From assembly GCF_003318255.1 (NCBI RefSeq), contig NZ_QOCF01000007.1, positions 62,001 through 126,000 on the forward strand: 64,000 bases of DNA. The letters run 5' to 3'. The stretch comes from Ruegeria sp. A3M17. GTDB taxonomy: Bacteria; Pseudomonadota; Alphaproteobacteria; Rhodobacterales; Rhodobacteraceae. A program made the position numbers and the translations under genes. Below the pieces are notes generated by a model. It did not search any database and was not told the DNA's origin. It worked only from the letters and a program-made list of their open reading frames with translations. Positions 42,849-53,204 of this stretch are shown one piece after another. Positions within the stretch are counted from its first letter, which is position 1; each line of letters starts with the position of its first letter.

Positions 42849-44936
42849 ATGAACAAATTGGCGGAATATGACGGCCCAATTCTTGAGATCGACAAACTTT
42901 CGATTTCTTTCTTCACCCGCCTTCGGGAAATTCCCGCCGTGATGGATTTTTCGGTCAGCGTACAGCCCGGCGAGGCTGTTGGACTGGTAGGGGAATCCGG
43001 TTGCGGCAAATCCACTGTTGCGCTTGGGGTCATGCAGGACCTCGGCAAGAACGGACGGGTTGTCGGCGGTTCGATCAAGTTCAAAGGGCGCGATTTGGCC
43101 GAAATAAGCGCGGACGAGCTGCGGGATATCCGCGGCAATGAGATCGCGATGATCTATCAGGAGCCGATGGCCAGCCTGAACCCGGCGATGAAGATCGGCA
43201 AGCAATTGATGGAAGTGCCGATGATCCACGAGGGAGTCGGCAAGGAAGAGGCCTATGCCCGCGCATTGGAAGTGGTGACAGACGTACGCCTGCCCGACCC
43301 CGAGCGAATGCTGAATTCGTTCCCCCACCAGCTTTCAGGGGGGCAGCAGCAGCGTATCGTGATCGCGATGGCGCTGATGTCGAAACCAGCGCTGTTGATT
43401 CTGGATGAACCGACCACCGCACTGGATGTGACGGTTGAGGCCGCCGTAGTCGAGTTGGTCAGGGATTTGGGTAAGAAATACGGCACCTCGATGCTGTTCA
43501 TCTCGCACAACCTTGGTCTGGTTCTGGAAACCTGTGACCGGCTTTGCGTGATGTATTCGGGTGAGGCAGTCGAGCGCGGTTCGATCCACGATGTGTTCGA
43601 CGAGATGCAGCACCCCTATACGCAGGCGCTGTTCCGCTCGATCCCGTTGCCGGGGGCAGACAAGAACGCCCGCCCACTGGTGGCCATTCCCGGGAACTTT
43701 CCCCTGCCCCACGAACGCCCGTCGGGCTGTAACTTTGGCCCGCGCTGCGACTATTTCGAGGAAGGTCGCTGCGACGCGCAAAGCATTCTGATGGATCCGG
43801 TGCCCGGCAATGACCGCCACCACACACGCTGTTTGAAGTTCAAGGAGATTGACTGGAACGCCCCGATCACTTTGGCCGACAAGAAGGAAAAAGGCGAAAT
43901 CGGCCGCGTTGTCCTGAAAATGGACAACCTCAAAAAGTACTATGAGGTAGCCGCCAATGCGTTGTTCGGGGGCGGTGAGAAGAAGGTAGTCAAAGCCAAC
44001 GAAACGCTGAGCTTTGAGGCGCATGAATCTGAGACGCTGGCAATTGTGGGCGAATCCGGGTGCGGTAAATCCACCTTTGCCAAGGTTTTAATGGGGCTTG
44101 AAACGGCCACAGATGGACAAATCCTGCTGGACAACCGCAACATCGAAGATGTGCCCATCGAAGAACGTGACGCCAAAACCGTGGGCGAAGTTCAAATGGT
44201 GTTCCAGAACCCATTTGACACTCTGAACCCCTCGATGACCGTTGGGCGGCAGATCATCCGCGCGCTGGAAATCTTTGGCGTCGGCAATTCCGAGGCTGAG
44301 CGAAAACAGCGCATGCTGGAATTGTTGGACTTGGTGAAGCTACCACGCGCCTTTGCTGAGCGGATGCCGCGCCAGTTGTCCGGTGGACAGAAACAGCGCG
44401 TCGGTATCGCGCGCGCCTTTGCCGGCGATGCGAGGATCGTTGTTGCGGACGAGCCTGTGTCAGCTTTGGATGTGTCCGTTCAGGCGGCGGTGACCGACCT
44501 GCTCATGGAGATTCAACGCGAACACAAGACCACCTTGCTGTTCATCAGCCATGATCTGTCGATTGTGCGCTATCTCAGCGACCGGGTGATGGTGATGTAT
44601 CTGGGCCATGTGGTCGAACTGGGAACCACCGATCAAGTGTTCTCGCCGCCATATCACCCCTATACCGAGGCTCTGCTGAGTGCTGTTCCCATTGCGGATA
44701 CGTCAGTTGAAAAAGCGCATATCGTTCTGGACGGTGATATCCCCTCGGCCATGAACCCGCCCCCGGGGTGCCCTTTCCAGACGCGCTGTCGCTGGAAATC
44801 CGAAGTGCCGGGTGGGCTGTGCGAGAAAGATGTGCCGCCGGTGAAAACCCTGGCGGACGGACATCAGGTCAAATGCCATCTGTCCGAAGAAGTTCTGGCC
44901 CGCATGGAGCCGGTCATCAAAATCGCGGCCGAGTAG
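42849..44936 (+). CDS. Fused double ATP-binding protein of peptide ABC importer (DppD-DppF type)
   Basis: This 695-residue protein joins two oligopeptide-importer ATPases. The first half has Walker A GESGCGKST (about residue 54), signature LSGGQQQR (about 160) and Walker B LLILDEP, then an OppD-type tail with CNFGPRCDYFEEGRCD. The second half has GESGCGKST (about 400), LSGGQKQR (about 508), VVADEP and tail CPFQTRCRW. The cysteine-rich tails match those of OppD/OppF, some of which bind an Fe-S cluster. It is the last gene of the operon and is followed by a strong terminator. Confidence 0.93.
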   Translation: MNKLAEYDGPILEIDKLSISFFTRLREIPAVMDFSVSVQPGEAVGLVGESGCGKSTVALGVMQDLGKNGRVVGGSIKFKGRDLAEISADELRDIRGNEIAMIYQEPMASLNPAMKIGKQLMEVPMIHEGVGKEEAYARALEVVTDVRLPDPERMLNSFPHQLSGGQQQRIVIAMALMSKPALLILDEPTTALDVTVEAAVVELVRDLGKKYGTSMLFISHNLGLVLETCDRLCVMYSGEAVERGSIHDVFDEMQHPYTQALFRSIPLPGADKNARPLVAIPGNFPLPHERPSGCNFGPRCDYFEEGRCDAQSILMDPVPGNDRHHTRCLKFKEIDWNAPITLADKKEKGEIGRVVLKMDNLKKYYEVAANALFGGGEKKVVKANETLSFEAHESETLAIVGESGCGKSTFAKVLMGLETATDGQILLDNRNIEDVPIEERDAKTVGEVQMVFQNPFDTLNPSMTVGRQIIRALEIFGVGNSEAERKQRMLELLDLVKLPRAFAERMPRQLSGGQKQRVGIARAFAGDARIVVADEPVSALDVSVQAAVTDLLMEIQREHKTTLLFISHDLSIVRYLSDRVMVMYLGHVVELGTTDQVFSPPYHPYTEALLSAVPIADTSVEKAHIVLDGDIPSAMNPPPGCPFQTRCRWKSEVPGGLCEKDVPPVKTLADGHQVKCHLSEEVLARMEPVIKIAAE

Positions 44937-44948
44937 CAGCCCAAACGC

Positions 44949-44979
44949 AAAGAACCGGCCACAGCGCCGGTTCTTTTCT
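44949..44979 (+). terminator. Rho-independent terminator of the peptide ABC operon
   Basis: A ten-base stem AAGAACCGGC with GCCGGTTCTT, loop CACAGC, is followed by TTCT about 14 bases past the ATPase stop. The stem carries A and T runs on both sides and may also end the convergent lytic transglycosylase transcript. Confidence 0.88.
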
Positions 44980-44998
44980 GACTTGGGTGGGCTGGTGA

Positions 44999-45580
<582 letters not shown>

Positions 45581-45787
45581 TTATGCCAATCCCGCTCGCT
45601 CTCGAACCCTAACGAGTATAGGTATTTCAGGCAAAAATGAAAGCATGGTAAATAGAACCTTCGGGATTTCTTGCCGACCGTTGCACAGATCAACTGTGTT
45701 TTAACCACGACGTAGGCCGTATAGGGTCGCGTAGAAACTTTGCGCCAGATTCGGGCGCGCTCGACACAGACAAGAACGGGGAAATAT

Positions 45788-46282
45788 ATGGCAGGTTCAG
45801 TCAACAAGGTCATTCTGGTCGGAAATCTTGGCCGCGATCCTGAAGTTAGGAATTTCCAAAACGGGGGCAAAGTATGCAACCTGCGCATTGCCACATCCGA
45901 AAACTGGAAAGACCGCAATACTGGCGAGCGTCGTGAGCGCACCGAGTGGCACTCGGTCGCGATATTCAACGAAGGGCTTGTCCGCGTAGCGGAGCAATAT
46001 CTGCGCAAAGGCTCGAAGGTCTATCTCGAAGGGCAATTGCAGACCCGCAAATGGCAGGACCAATCTGGGCAGGATCGTTATTCGACTGAGGTTGTTCTTC
46101 AGGGGTTCGGCTCGACCCTTGTGATGCTGGATGCACGCGGCGAAGGCGGCGGCGGACAATCAGGCAGCTATGGCGGCGGTCAAGCCGGCGGCGGCTATGG
46201 CGACCCCTATGGCGGGCAGTCCAGCGCCCCTGCCCCGGCCCCTGCATCCGGCGGAATCGACGACGACGAGATTCCGTTCTAA
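45788..46282 (+). CDS. ssb: Single-stranded DNA-binding protein
   Basis: This 164-residue protein coats single-stranded DNA in replication and repair. The OB fold covers residues 1-115 ([51 protein letters not shown]). A Gly/Gln-rich linker follows, and the partner-binding tip reads DDDEIPF. The ATG at 45788 follows a GGGGAAA site; a longer frame from 45740 has an unlike N-terminus. A GTTG-N7-CAAC dyad lies about 100 bases upstream but is not the usual alphaproteobacterial LexA box. Confidence 0.96.
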   Translation: MAGSVNKVILVGNLGRDPEVRNFQNGGKVCNLRIATSENWKDRNTGERRERTEWHSVAIFNEGLVRVAEQYLRKGSKVYLEGQLQTRKWQDQSGQDRYSTEVVLQGFGSTLVMLDARGEGGGGQSGSYGGGQAGGGYGDPYGGQSSAPAPAPASGGIDDDEIPF

Positions 46283-46300
46283 GGCAAACGGAGACGAAAC

Positions 46301-47371
46301 ATGGCATGGTCCTTCTCACTCGGCCGGGTACTGGGGTCGGAACTGAGGGTCCATGTCACCTTTTTTCTGCTACTGGGCTGGGTCGCCTTTGCGGCCTATT
46401 CCAAAGGCGGGATGCCCGCCGCCATCGACAACCTGATCTTTGTTCTGGCCCTGTTTGCTTGCGTTGTCGCGCATGAGTTCGGCCACGCGCTGATGGCGCG
46501 GCGCTATGGCATCAAAACCCCTGACATCACCTTGCTGCCCATCGGAGGGCTCGCCCGGCTCGAACGGATGCCCGAGAAGCCCATGGAAGAAGTCTGGGTC
46601 GCTCTGGCCGGGCCGGCGGTAAATATTGTGATCTGGATCGTTTTGATGGCCATGGGGGCCGGAATGACGCTGGACTCCTTGGCCCGGATCGATTCGACCA
46701 GTGCCGGACTGTTGAACCGGCTGGCTTATGTGAACTTGCTGCTGGCCGTATTTAACATGATCCCGGCCTTCCCCATGGATGGCGGCCGGGTTTTCCGTGC
46801 GCTTTTGTGTCTGAAGATGGACCGGGTAAAAGCCACACGTATCGCCGCCCTTGCGGGTCAGGTCGTGGCGGTGGCGTTTGGTTTTCTCGGTCTGAGCACC
46901 GGTAACCCCCTGCTGGTTTTGATCGCCGTCTTCGTGTTCGTCGCGGCCAATGCGGAAAGCCACGATGTGGCCATGCGCTCGGTCGCGCGGCGGGTGCTGG
47001 CCCGCGACGCGATGATTACCGAGTTTCACGCCCTATCGCCGAATGACACGCTTGCAACCGCCGCACAGGCCGTCATTCACACCACGCAACACGAATTCCC
47101 CGTGCTGGGTCCGAATGGAGAGCTTTTGGGCTTTATAGCACGCGGCACGCTATTCACTGCCATGGCGCAAGAGGCACCTCGGTCAGATCTAGCAACTTCG
47201 ATCATGGAAACCGAGATCCCGCGCGTTGAATTGACCACTGGCCTGGAAACCGTGCTGGAGAAGCTACACAAGGGTGCTCCCGCCGTCGCAGTTTGCACGC
47301 AGGCCGGGACAATGGTCGGCTACATCACCCGCGAAAACATCGGTGAACTGATGGTGATCCGCGGACGGTGA
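46301..47371 (+). CDS. Site-2 protease family zinc metalloprotease with CBS domains
   Basis: This 356-residue integral membrane protease of the M50 family has the zinc motif HEFGH near residue 59 and the second motif NMIPAFPMDGGR near 150, within about six membrane segments. A pair of CBS domains (from about 235 to the end) may sense adenine nucleotides. Members cut membrane-bound proteins inside the bilayer; the substrate here is unknown. It lies 18 bases after ssb with a GGAG site, so the two may be co-transcribed. Confidence 0.9.
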   Translation: MAWSFSLGRVLGSELRVHVTFFLLLGWVAFAAYSKGGMPAAIDNLIFVLALFACVVAHEFGHALMARRYGIKTPDITLLPIGGLARLERMPEKPMEEVWVALAGPAVNIVIWIVLMAMGAGMTLDSLARIDSTSAGLLNRLAYVNLLLAVFNMIPAFPMDGGRVFRALLCLKMDRVKATRIAALAGQVVAVAFGFLGLSTGNPLLVLIAVFVFVAANAESHDVAMRSVARRVLARDAMITEFHALSPNDTLATAAQAVIHTTQHEFPVLGPNGELLGFIARGTLFTAMAQEAPRSDLATSIMETEIPRVELTTGLETVLEKLHKGAPAVAVCTQAGTMVGYITRENIGELMVIRGR

Positions 47372-48484
47372 TCAGATCGTCGCCAATGCGTCTTCCAGCA
47401 CGGACAACACAGCGTCCCTTGGGACGTCCGAAGTAACGAACGCTTGCCCGATCCCGCGCGCCAGAATAAAACGCAGCTGGCCGTCGATGACCTTTTTATC
47501 CTGCGCCATCAGGTCAACCAGTGCCTCGGCATCCGGCAGGTCTCCGGGAATGTCGGCCAGATCGGTTTTCATTCCCATCGCGCGCAAATGTGCTCGCACT
47601 CGGCTCGGATCTTCCTGTGAGCACAGCCCAAGACGAGAGGATAGCTCAAACGCCAATGCACAGCCGATGGCAACGCCTTCACCGTGCAGCAGACGATCCG
47701 AATAGCCAGTGGCCGCTTCAAGCGCGTGACAGAAAGTGTGCCCAAGGTTCAGCAGTGCTCGGTCGCCCTGCTCAGTCTCATCGCGGGCTACGATGTCGGC
47801 TTTCATCTGAACCGAGCGTGTCACCGCCCGCACGCGCGCAGCCATGTCCCCGTCCGAGACGTTGGGGCCGTTGACCTCAAGCCATTCAAAGAATTCGGCG
47901 TCACCCAGCAGGCCGTATTTGACCACTTCACCATAGCCCGACAGGAAATCCCGCTGGGTCATCGTGCCAAGAACGGAAGTGTCCGCCAGAACCAGTGACG
48001 GCTGATGGAATGCCCCAATCAGGTTCTTACCCTGTGGTGCGTTTATTCCGGTTTTTCCACCAACAGAACTGTCCACCTGCGCCAGCAACGAGGTCGGTAT
48101 CTGGACAAAACGGACGCCGCGCCGCAAAACGGCCGCAGCAAATCCCGCAAGATCACCAATGACCCCGCCACCCAAGGCGATAACCACATCGCGGCGTTCG
48201 ACTTTTTCCGACAACAGCCACTCAACCGCGCGTTCGAAATGCGGCCAACTTTTGGTGGCCTCACCCGCAGGCAAGGCTAAGGAGGTCATCTCGATCTCGG
48301 CCTTGGCCAGACCATCCCGCAACGCATTCAGATGCAACCCAGCCACGTTCTCATCCGTCAGAACAGCGACCTTGGGCCGGTGCAGCAAGGGCGCAATCAT
48401 CGTGCCGGATTGTGCCAGCAGGTCGGGCCCGATTTCCACGTCATACGAGCGTTCGCCCAGCTCTACATGTACGGTTTGGTGCAT
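47372..48484 (-). CDS. aroB: 3-dehydroquinate synthase
   Basis: This 370-residue enzyme performs the second step of the shikimate pathway. It has the NAD region ALGGGVIGDLAGFAAAVLRRG (segments near 102), PTSLLAQVDSSVGGKTGIN (about 128), the zinc-site EVVKYGLLGD and the histidines in NLGHTFCHALEA (about 247) and LLHGEGVAIGC. It begins directly after the aroK stop, so the two genes form the usual aroKB pair. Confidence 0.96.
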   Translation of the reverse strand: MHQTVHVELGERSYDVEIGPDLLAQSGTMIAPLLHRPKVAVLTDENVAGLHLNALRDGLAKAEIEMTSLALPAGEATKSWPHFERAVEWLLSEKVERRDVVIALGGGVIGDLAGFAAAVLRRGVRFVQIPTSLLAQVDSSVGGKTGINAPQGKNLIGAFHQPSLVLADTSVLGTMTQRDFLSGYGEVVKYGLLGDAEFFEWLEVNGPNVSDGDMAARVRAVTRSVQMKADIVARDETEQGDRALLNLGHTFCHALEAATGYSDRLLHGEGVAIGCALAFELSSRLGLCSQEDPSRVRAHLRAMGMKTDLADIPGDLPDAEALVDLMAQDKKVIDGQLRFILARGIGQAFVTSDVPRDAVLSVLEDALATI

Positions 48485-49072
48485 TTAACTCCGTTCCAAT
48501 ACGTCGGGGCGTGTCAACATCGACTCCACCACCCGGTCCACCATATTTTCAATCGAGGTTTCGCCATCAGACTCAACCGTCAGACCTGCCTGCGCATAAA
48601 CCGGGACGCGGGCCTCATACAAGGCGCGCAAGGTCGCATAAGGGTCCGCCGTGCGTAGCAAAGGCCGCGTGTCCTTGTGTTTGACCCTGTTCCACAAAAC
48701 CTTCAAATCAGCCCGCAGCCAGACCGAGACCCCGCGTTCGGTGATCATCTGGCGATTCAGCTCAGACAGAAACGCCCCGCCGCCAGTGGACAGGATGCCT
48801 TTTTCCTCGTCCAAAAGACGCCCGATGACCTGACTTTCCTTGGCACGAAAGAACGGCTCACCGTCACGCTCGAAAATCTCGGGGATGGTCATATTGGCGG
48901 CCGATTCGATCTCGGCGTCGCTGTCGAGGAAGGGAACACCCAACCTTGCGGCCAATGCACGGCCCACAGCCGTCTTTCCGGCCCCCATCATGCCAACAAG
49001 AACGACGGTTTTGTGCAGTTCAAAGACCGCATCAGTACCTTCTGTGTGAGTGTTATGCTTAATTTCGCTCAT
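48485..49072 (-). CDS. aroK: Shikimate kinase
   Basis: This 195-residue P-loop kinase phosphorylates shikimate. It has Walker A GMMGAGKTAVGRALA near residue 27, the shikimate-binding DSDAEIE (about 51), STGGGAF (about 95) and the lid RPLL (about 135). The first 18 residues are an unlike extension and I see no clear ribosome site before the ATG, so the start could be slightly further in. It precedes aroB directly and is divergent from the 49-aa membrane protein gene. Confidence 0.95.
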   Translation of the reverse strand: MSEIKHNTHTEGTDAVFELHKTVVLVGMMGAGKTAVGRALAARLGVPFLDSDAEIESAANMTIPEIFERDGEPFFRAKESQVIGRLLDEEKGILSTGGGAFLSELNRQMITERGVSVWLRADLKVLWNRVKHKDTRPLLRTADPYATLRALYEARVPVYAQAGLTVESDGETSIENMVDRVVESMLTRPDVLERS

Positions 49073-49151
49073 TTCAACGTGAATGACGTGATCTTACGAA
49101 AAATGCCAGCTATAACTATGGCAAAAGACAAAATTGGGGCAGCGTTGAGCA

Positions 49152-49301
49152 ATGGGCCGTCTGATCAAGTTCTTGATATATATTGTTTGCCTGTGTTTTG
49201 TCGGGCTGGTGGGATATGCCTATCTGGGTCCGATATTCGGGGTGGATTTCTCGGCCCCGCAAGACGAGATCCGAGAGCCGGTTATCCTGAATGTTGAATA
49301 A
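49152..49301 (+). CDS. Small single-span membrane protein (49 aa)
   Basis: A 49-residue frame starts at the ATG 49152 with MGRLIKFLIYIVCLCFVGLV, one membrane span, and continues with GYAYLGPIFGVDFSAPQDEI and a short end. It overlaps the start of the next gene by 11 bases, which suggests coupled translation. I recognise similar small proteins upstream of xerD-linked genes in Rhodobacterales, but no function is known to me. It is divergent from aroK. Confidence 0.7.
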   Translation: MGRLIKFLIYIVCLCFVGLVGYAYLGPIFGVDFSAPQDEIREPVILNVE

Positions 49302-50814
49302 AGCCGCACTGGCTGCATTATTGCTGGCTGGTTCAGCGCAGGCGCAACAGGCTCCTCTTTCCGTCATCGATTGGCTGACGGACCCTCCGGAAAACCTGCC
49401 GGGGACAGTCCTCTTGGAACCTCCGGTCACGGAGACGGGCATTCAGCCGGATATCCAAGTCTCTCCGCTTGAGGCTCTGTCACAGCCGTTGGGGCTTGTG
49501 TCGTCGTCTGTGACTGGCCTGCCGGTGCACCTTTGGCAGAATAGTGATGCTGACCGGCTGGCCGAGCTGATCACCGATGTGCCGGTTCGCTATAATCCCA
49601 CGATGCAGCGTTTGCTGTTTACGCTGATCCTGTCCGAGGCCCGTGCGCCTGCCGGTTCCGGTGCCGAGGAAACGCTACTATTGGCCCGCATCGACCGATT
49701 GATGCAACTTGGCGCAGCCGACCCGGCGCAATCACTGGTCCAACTGGCCGGTCCGACCGACACACGCGACAGGTTCCAGCGCTGGTTTGACGCCACCTTG
49801 CTGACCGGAGATGAGGATCGCAGCTGTACGTCGCTGATCGCGAAGCCACACCTGTCGCAGGACTACGCCGCGCAAATATTCTGCAAGGCGCGGCGCGGAG
49901 ACTGGCCATCAGCCGCCCTCACGCTGGAAGCTGCACATGCATTGCAAATACTGCCACCAGAAGAACTGGATGTACTGGATCGCTTTCTCAGCCCCGAGTT
50001 GTTTGAAGACGCCGAATACCTGCCACAGCCTGACGATCCCAGCCCGCTGACCTTTCGCCTGTTTGAGGCCATCGGAGAACGCCTGCCATCGACCCCTCTG
50101 CCCCGTGCCTTTGCGAATGCCGACCTGCGGGACGTGGCCGGGTGGAAAGCGCAGATCGAAGCGGCCGAGCGGCTGACCCGTATCGGCGCGCTTACCCCCA
50201 ACCAGTTGCTGGGCCTGTATACCGAGCGCACTCCGGCCGCGTCCGGCGCAGTTTGGGACAGGGTCTCGGCCGTGCAACGGTTCGAGGCCGCGCTGGATTC
50301 GCGCGATCCTGAAAAGATCGCCCGGGCTTTGAAGACCGTGTGGACGCAAATGCGCCTGATCGGATTAGAGGTGCCCTTTGCAGAATTGTTCGCAGAACGA
50401 CTGTCGCAGATCGAATTGACGGACCCGCAAGCGGAACAGTTGCGCTGGCGTATCCTACTGTTGTCCGAACTGTATGAAACCGCCGCCCTTTCTGTGCCCG
50501 GTCAAACCGACGAAAATCACTTTCTGGCGGCGTTAGCGCAAGGCGATCCGGGGCGCGCGCGCTCTCCTTCGCCTTTGGCGGATGCGGTTGCGCAGGGGTT
50601 TGCATGGGCCGCCCCTGTCCCGTCGAATATCGAAACGATGCTAAACAACGATCAGCTAGGTGAAGCGATCTTAGAGACCATGCAGCAGTTCGCGCACGGG
50701 TCACGCGGCAACCTTGTCGATCTGACAGCAGCCATTGCGACGCTGCGCCGTGTGGGTCTTGAGGACACCGCCCGTCGCGCCGCGCTGAACTTGCTGATCC
50801 TGCAGGACAGTTGA
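49291..50814 (+). CDS. Exported protein of unknown function (507 aa)
   Basis: This protein starts with a Sec signal peptide (MLNKAALAALLLAGSAQAQQ). The mature part is largely helical with many alanine- and leucine-rich segments of 30-40 residues, for example LLLARIDRLMQLGAADPAQS and TLEAAHALQILPPEELDVL. This suggests a helical-repeat scaffold, although I cannot prove a repeat. No catalytic motif is evident. It lies between the 49-aa membrane protein gene and xerD with overlaps at both ends, so the three are probably one operon. I do not recognise a named family. Confidence 0.75.
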   Translation: MLNKAALAALLLAGSAQAQQAPLSVIDWLTDPPENLPGTVLLEPPVTETGIQPDIQVSPLEALSQPLGLVSSSVTGLPVHLWQNSDADRLAELITDVPVRYNPTMQRLLFTLILSEARAPAGSGAEETLLLARIDRLMQLGAADPAQSLVQLAGPTDTRDRFQRWFDATLLTGDEDRSCTSLIAKPHLSQDYAAQIFCKARRGDWPSAALTLEAAHALQILPPEELDVLDRFLSPELFEDAEYLPQPDDPSPLTFRLFEAIGERLPSTPLPRAFANADLRDVAGWKAQIEAAERLTRIGALTPNQLLGLYTERTPAASGAVWDRVSAVQRFEAALDSRDPEKIARALKTVWTQMRLIGLEVPFAELFAERLSQIELTDPQAEQLRWRILLLSELYETAALSVPGQTDENHFLAALAQGDPGRARSPSPLADAVAQGFAWAAPVPSNIETMLNNDQLGEAILETMQQFAHGSRGNLVDLTAAIATLRRVGLEDTARRAALNLLILQDS

Positions 50815-50816
50815 TC

Positions 50817-51770
50817 GTGGCCGCCCCAGCGACGCAGGACTTGTGGATTTCCACCTTTTTGCAAGCTCAGGCCGCCGAATTGGGGGCCGCGACCAATACG
50901 CTGCTGGCCTATGGCCGCGATCTGAAAGAATTCTCAGCCTGGCTGGAACGTCGAAAGACGGGTTTTCCCGACACACAAAGGGAACAGATCGAGCAATACC
51001 TGATAGACTGCGACGCACAGGGCCTGTCCCGTTCCACGCGCGCACGTCGGTTGTCCGCGATCAAGCAACTGTTCCGGTTCGCCTTCGAAGAAGGCTGGCT
51101 TGAAGCTAACCCCGCTATTCAGATCAAAGGCCCCGGTCGAAAAAAACGCCTGCCCAAAACGCTGGATGTCGCCGAAGTCGATCGTTTGCTTGAGGCCGCG
51201 CGCCGCACTGGTCGAAAAGAAGCAGACCGGGTGCGCAACACCTGCCTGATGGAGGTTCTCTACGCCACGGGAATGCGAGTGACCGAATTGGTCTCGCTGC
51301 CGGTTTCCTCGGCCAGAGGTGACCCCCGGATGTTGCTTGTGTTGGGCAAAGGCGGCAAGGAACGGATGGTGCCACTGTCGCCTCCGGCGCGCGATGCGTT
51401 GGCGGCGTGGTTGCATATCAGGGACGAGACCGAGGACAAGCAGGTTGCAGATGGCGCTCGGCGTTCCAAGTTCCTGTTTCCGTCTCGCGGTAAATCCGGC
51501 TATCTGACCCGGCACAGGTTTTTTCTGCTGGTCAAGGAACTGGCAGTAGAAGGTGGCGTTTTCCCGGAAAAAGTGACACCGCACACCCTGCGCCATGCCT
51601 TTGCCACGCATCTTCTGGCCAATGGCGCTGATCTGAGGTCGATCCAGACCCTGCTGGGCCATGCCGATGTGGCGACCACGGAAATCTACACCCATGTCCT
51701 GGACGAACGCCTGTCAGAGCTTGTGTTGCAGCATCACCCGCTGGCGAAAGACGGCGATGACGACGGCTAA
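50817..51770 (+). CDS. xerD: Tyrosine recombinase XerD
   Basis: This is a site-specific recombinase that resolves chromosome dimers at dif. It has an N-terminal SAM-like core-binding domain (NTLLAYGRDLKEFSAWL, STRARRLSAIKQLFRFA). The catalytic residues follow: Arg in ATGMRVTELVSL, Lys in GKGGKERMVPL, His-x-x-Arg in HTLRHAFATHLLANGADL, His in LLGHADVATTEIY, and the nucleophile Tyr in IYTHV. I use the GTG at 50817 for its AGGA spacing; a TTG at 50811 overlapping the upstream stop is also possible. Length of about 317 is slightly long for XerD, with an insertion near DETEDKQVADGARRSK. Confidence 0.93.
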   Translation: MAAPATQDLWISTFLQAQAAELGAATNTLLAYGRDLKEFSAWLERRKTGFPDTQREQIEQYLIDCDAQGLSRSTRARRLSAIKQLFRFAFEEGWLEANPAIQIKGPGRKKRLPKTLDVAEVDRLLEAARRTGRKEADRVRNTCLMEVLYATGMRVTELVSLPVSSARGDPRMLLVLGKGGKERMVPLSPPARDALAAWLHIRDETEDKQVADGARRSKFLFPSRGKSGYLTRHRFFLLVKELAVEGGVFPEKVTPHTLRHAFATHLLANGADLRSIQTLLGHADVATTEIYTHVLDERLSELVLQHHPLAKDGDDDG

Positions 51771-51833
51771 CCCCTTGATCCACAGCATGCGCACCCCCAT
51801 AACGGATGCAGTATCACGAACAACCAAGGACCG

Positions 51834-53144
51834 ATGGAACCCTCTTCTGCTTCTCTGATCGACGGCGCATTCTGGTTTACCACAGGCGCCATCCTGCTTT
51901 TGCTTGTCCTGTCGGGCTTTTTCTCGGGTTCTGAAACGGCATTGACCGCGTCATCGCGCGGAAAACTGCGAGTACAGGCCGACAAGGGTTCACGCGGCGC
52001 GCAAAAGGCGCTGGAAATCACGGACGACAACGAACGGCTGATCGGTTCGGTCCTGTTGGGCAATAACCTTGTGAACATCCTTGCTGCGTCGCTGGCGACC
52101 GCGCTGTTCACTCGGCTTTTCGGTGAAAGTGGCGTTGCGTTGGCAACGCTGGTGATGACTCTTCTGGTCCTGATCTTTGCCGAGGTTCTTCCCAAGACCT
52201 ACGCGATCACCAATTCGGAAAAAGCCGCCGCAGCCGTGGCACCGATCATCGGCGTCGTCGTGACGGTGTTTTCGCCCATCGTTGCAGCCGTGCGCCTGCT
52301 GGTACGCGGAGTTCTGCGCCTGTTCGGCGTCCAGATCGACCCGGACAGCAACATTCTGGCCGTGCGCGAGGAAATCGCCGGTGCGTTGCAGCTTGGTCAT
52401 TCCGAAGGCGTGGTCGAAAAGGAAGACCGCGACCGTATCCTGGGCGCGCTGGATTTGGGCGATCGTACGGTTGAAGAGATCATGCTGCACCGTTCGAATA
52501 TTGAGATGATCGATGCAGACGCCTCGCCCGAGGCCATCCTTCAGCAATGTCTGAAAAGCAGTCACACCCGCCTGCCCGTGTTTCGGGATGAGCAAGAAAA
52601 CATCGTGGGTGTCGTGCATGCCAAGGACCTGTTCCGCGCGATGTACGCCCATGCCGGAGGCAGTGAGAACGCCGATAACCGCCTGAAAGAGTTCGACATC
52701 CTCAAGGTCGCAAACGACCCCTATTTTGTTCCGGAAACCACCACTCTGGACGATCAGATGCGCGAATTCCTGCGGATGCACAGCCACTTTGCGCTGGTGG
52801 TGGATGAATACGGTTCGCTGCGCGGGCTGATCACGCTTGAGGATATCCTCGAGGAAATCGTGGGCGAGATCGCGGATGAGTTCGACATCGACGAAGACGT
52901 TTCTGTAACCCGTACCGAAGATGGGCAGTTTCTGGTCGAAGGGGCCACCACAATCCGCGACGCCAACCGCGCGATGGATTGGTCCCTACCCGACGTTGAG
53001 GCAAACACCATCGCCGGTCTGGTCATCCACGAGGCGCAGATGATCCCAACCGTCGGTCAGGTCTTTTCCTTTCACGGCTTCCGCTTTGAGGTGACAAAAC
53101 GTCAAGGCAACCGGATCACCGAACTGAAAGTTCGCCCTCTCTGA
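51834..53144 (+). CDS. CorC/HlyC family membrane protein (CNNM + CBS)
   Basis: This 436-residue protein has a CNNM/DUF21 membrane domain (LLLVLSGFFSGSETALTASSR near 20, then three more spans), a CBS pair from about 200 (TVEEIMLHRSNIEMID, VVDEYGSLRGLITLEDILEEIVGEI in segments near 320) and a C-terminal CorC_HlyC domain (TIAGLVIHEAQMIPTVGQVF). The family is linked to magnesium and cobalt efflux or membrane sensing. It lies 63 bases after xerD and ends at its own terminator. Confidence 0.9.
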   Translation: MEPSSASLIDGAFWFTTGAILLLLVLSGFFSGSETALTASSRGKLRVQADKGSRGAQKALEITDDNERLIGSVLLGNNLVNILAASLATALFTRLFGESGVALATLVMTLLVLIFAEVLPKTYAITNSEKAAAAVAPIIGVVVTVFSPIVAAVRLLVRGVLRLFGVQIDPDSNILAVREEIAGALQLGHSEGVVEKEDRDRILGALDLGDRTVEEIMLHRSNIEMIDADASPEAILQQCLKSSHTRLPVFRDEQENIVGVVHAKDLFRAMYAHAGGSENADNRLKEFDILKVANDPYFVPETTTLDDQMREFLRMHSHFALVVDEYGSLRGLITLEDILEEIVGEIADEFDIDEDVSVTRTEDGQFLVEGATTIRDANRAMDWSLPDVEANTIAGLVIHEAQMIPTVGQVFSFHGFRFEVTKRQGNRITELKVRPL

Positions 53145-53170
53145 GGGCAACCAAAAAACTGCAAGAATAC

Positions 53171-53204
53171 ACCGGCGTCCTGATCCGAGCGCCGGTTTTC
53201 TTTT
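53171..53204 (+). terminator. Rho-independent terminator after the CorC-type gene
   Basis: A seven-base stem ACCGGCG with CGCCGGT and a 12-base loop is followed by TTTCTTTT, about 27 bases past the stop. Confidence 0.82.

Noticed and set aside
45684..45698. GTTG-N7-CAAC dyad upstream of ssb as a LexA box
   Set aside because: The alphaproteobacterial LexA site is a direct repeat GTTC-N7-GTTC, which is not present.
50817..51770. Tyrosine recombinase as a sign of an integrated element
   Set aside because: It has XerD-type length and motifs, lies among core genes, and no attachment repeats or phage genes are near.
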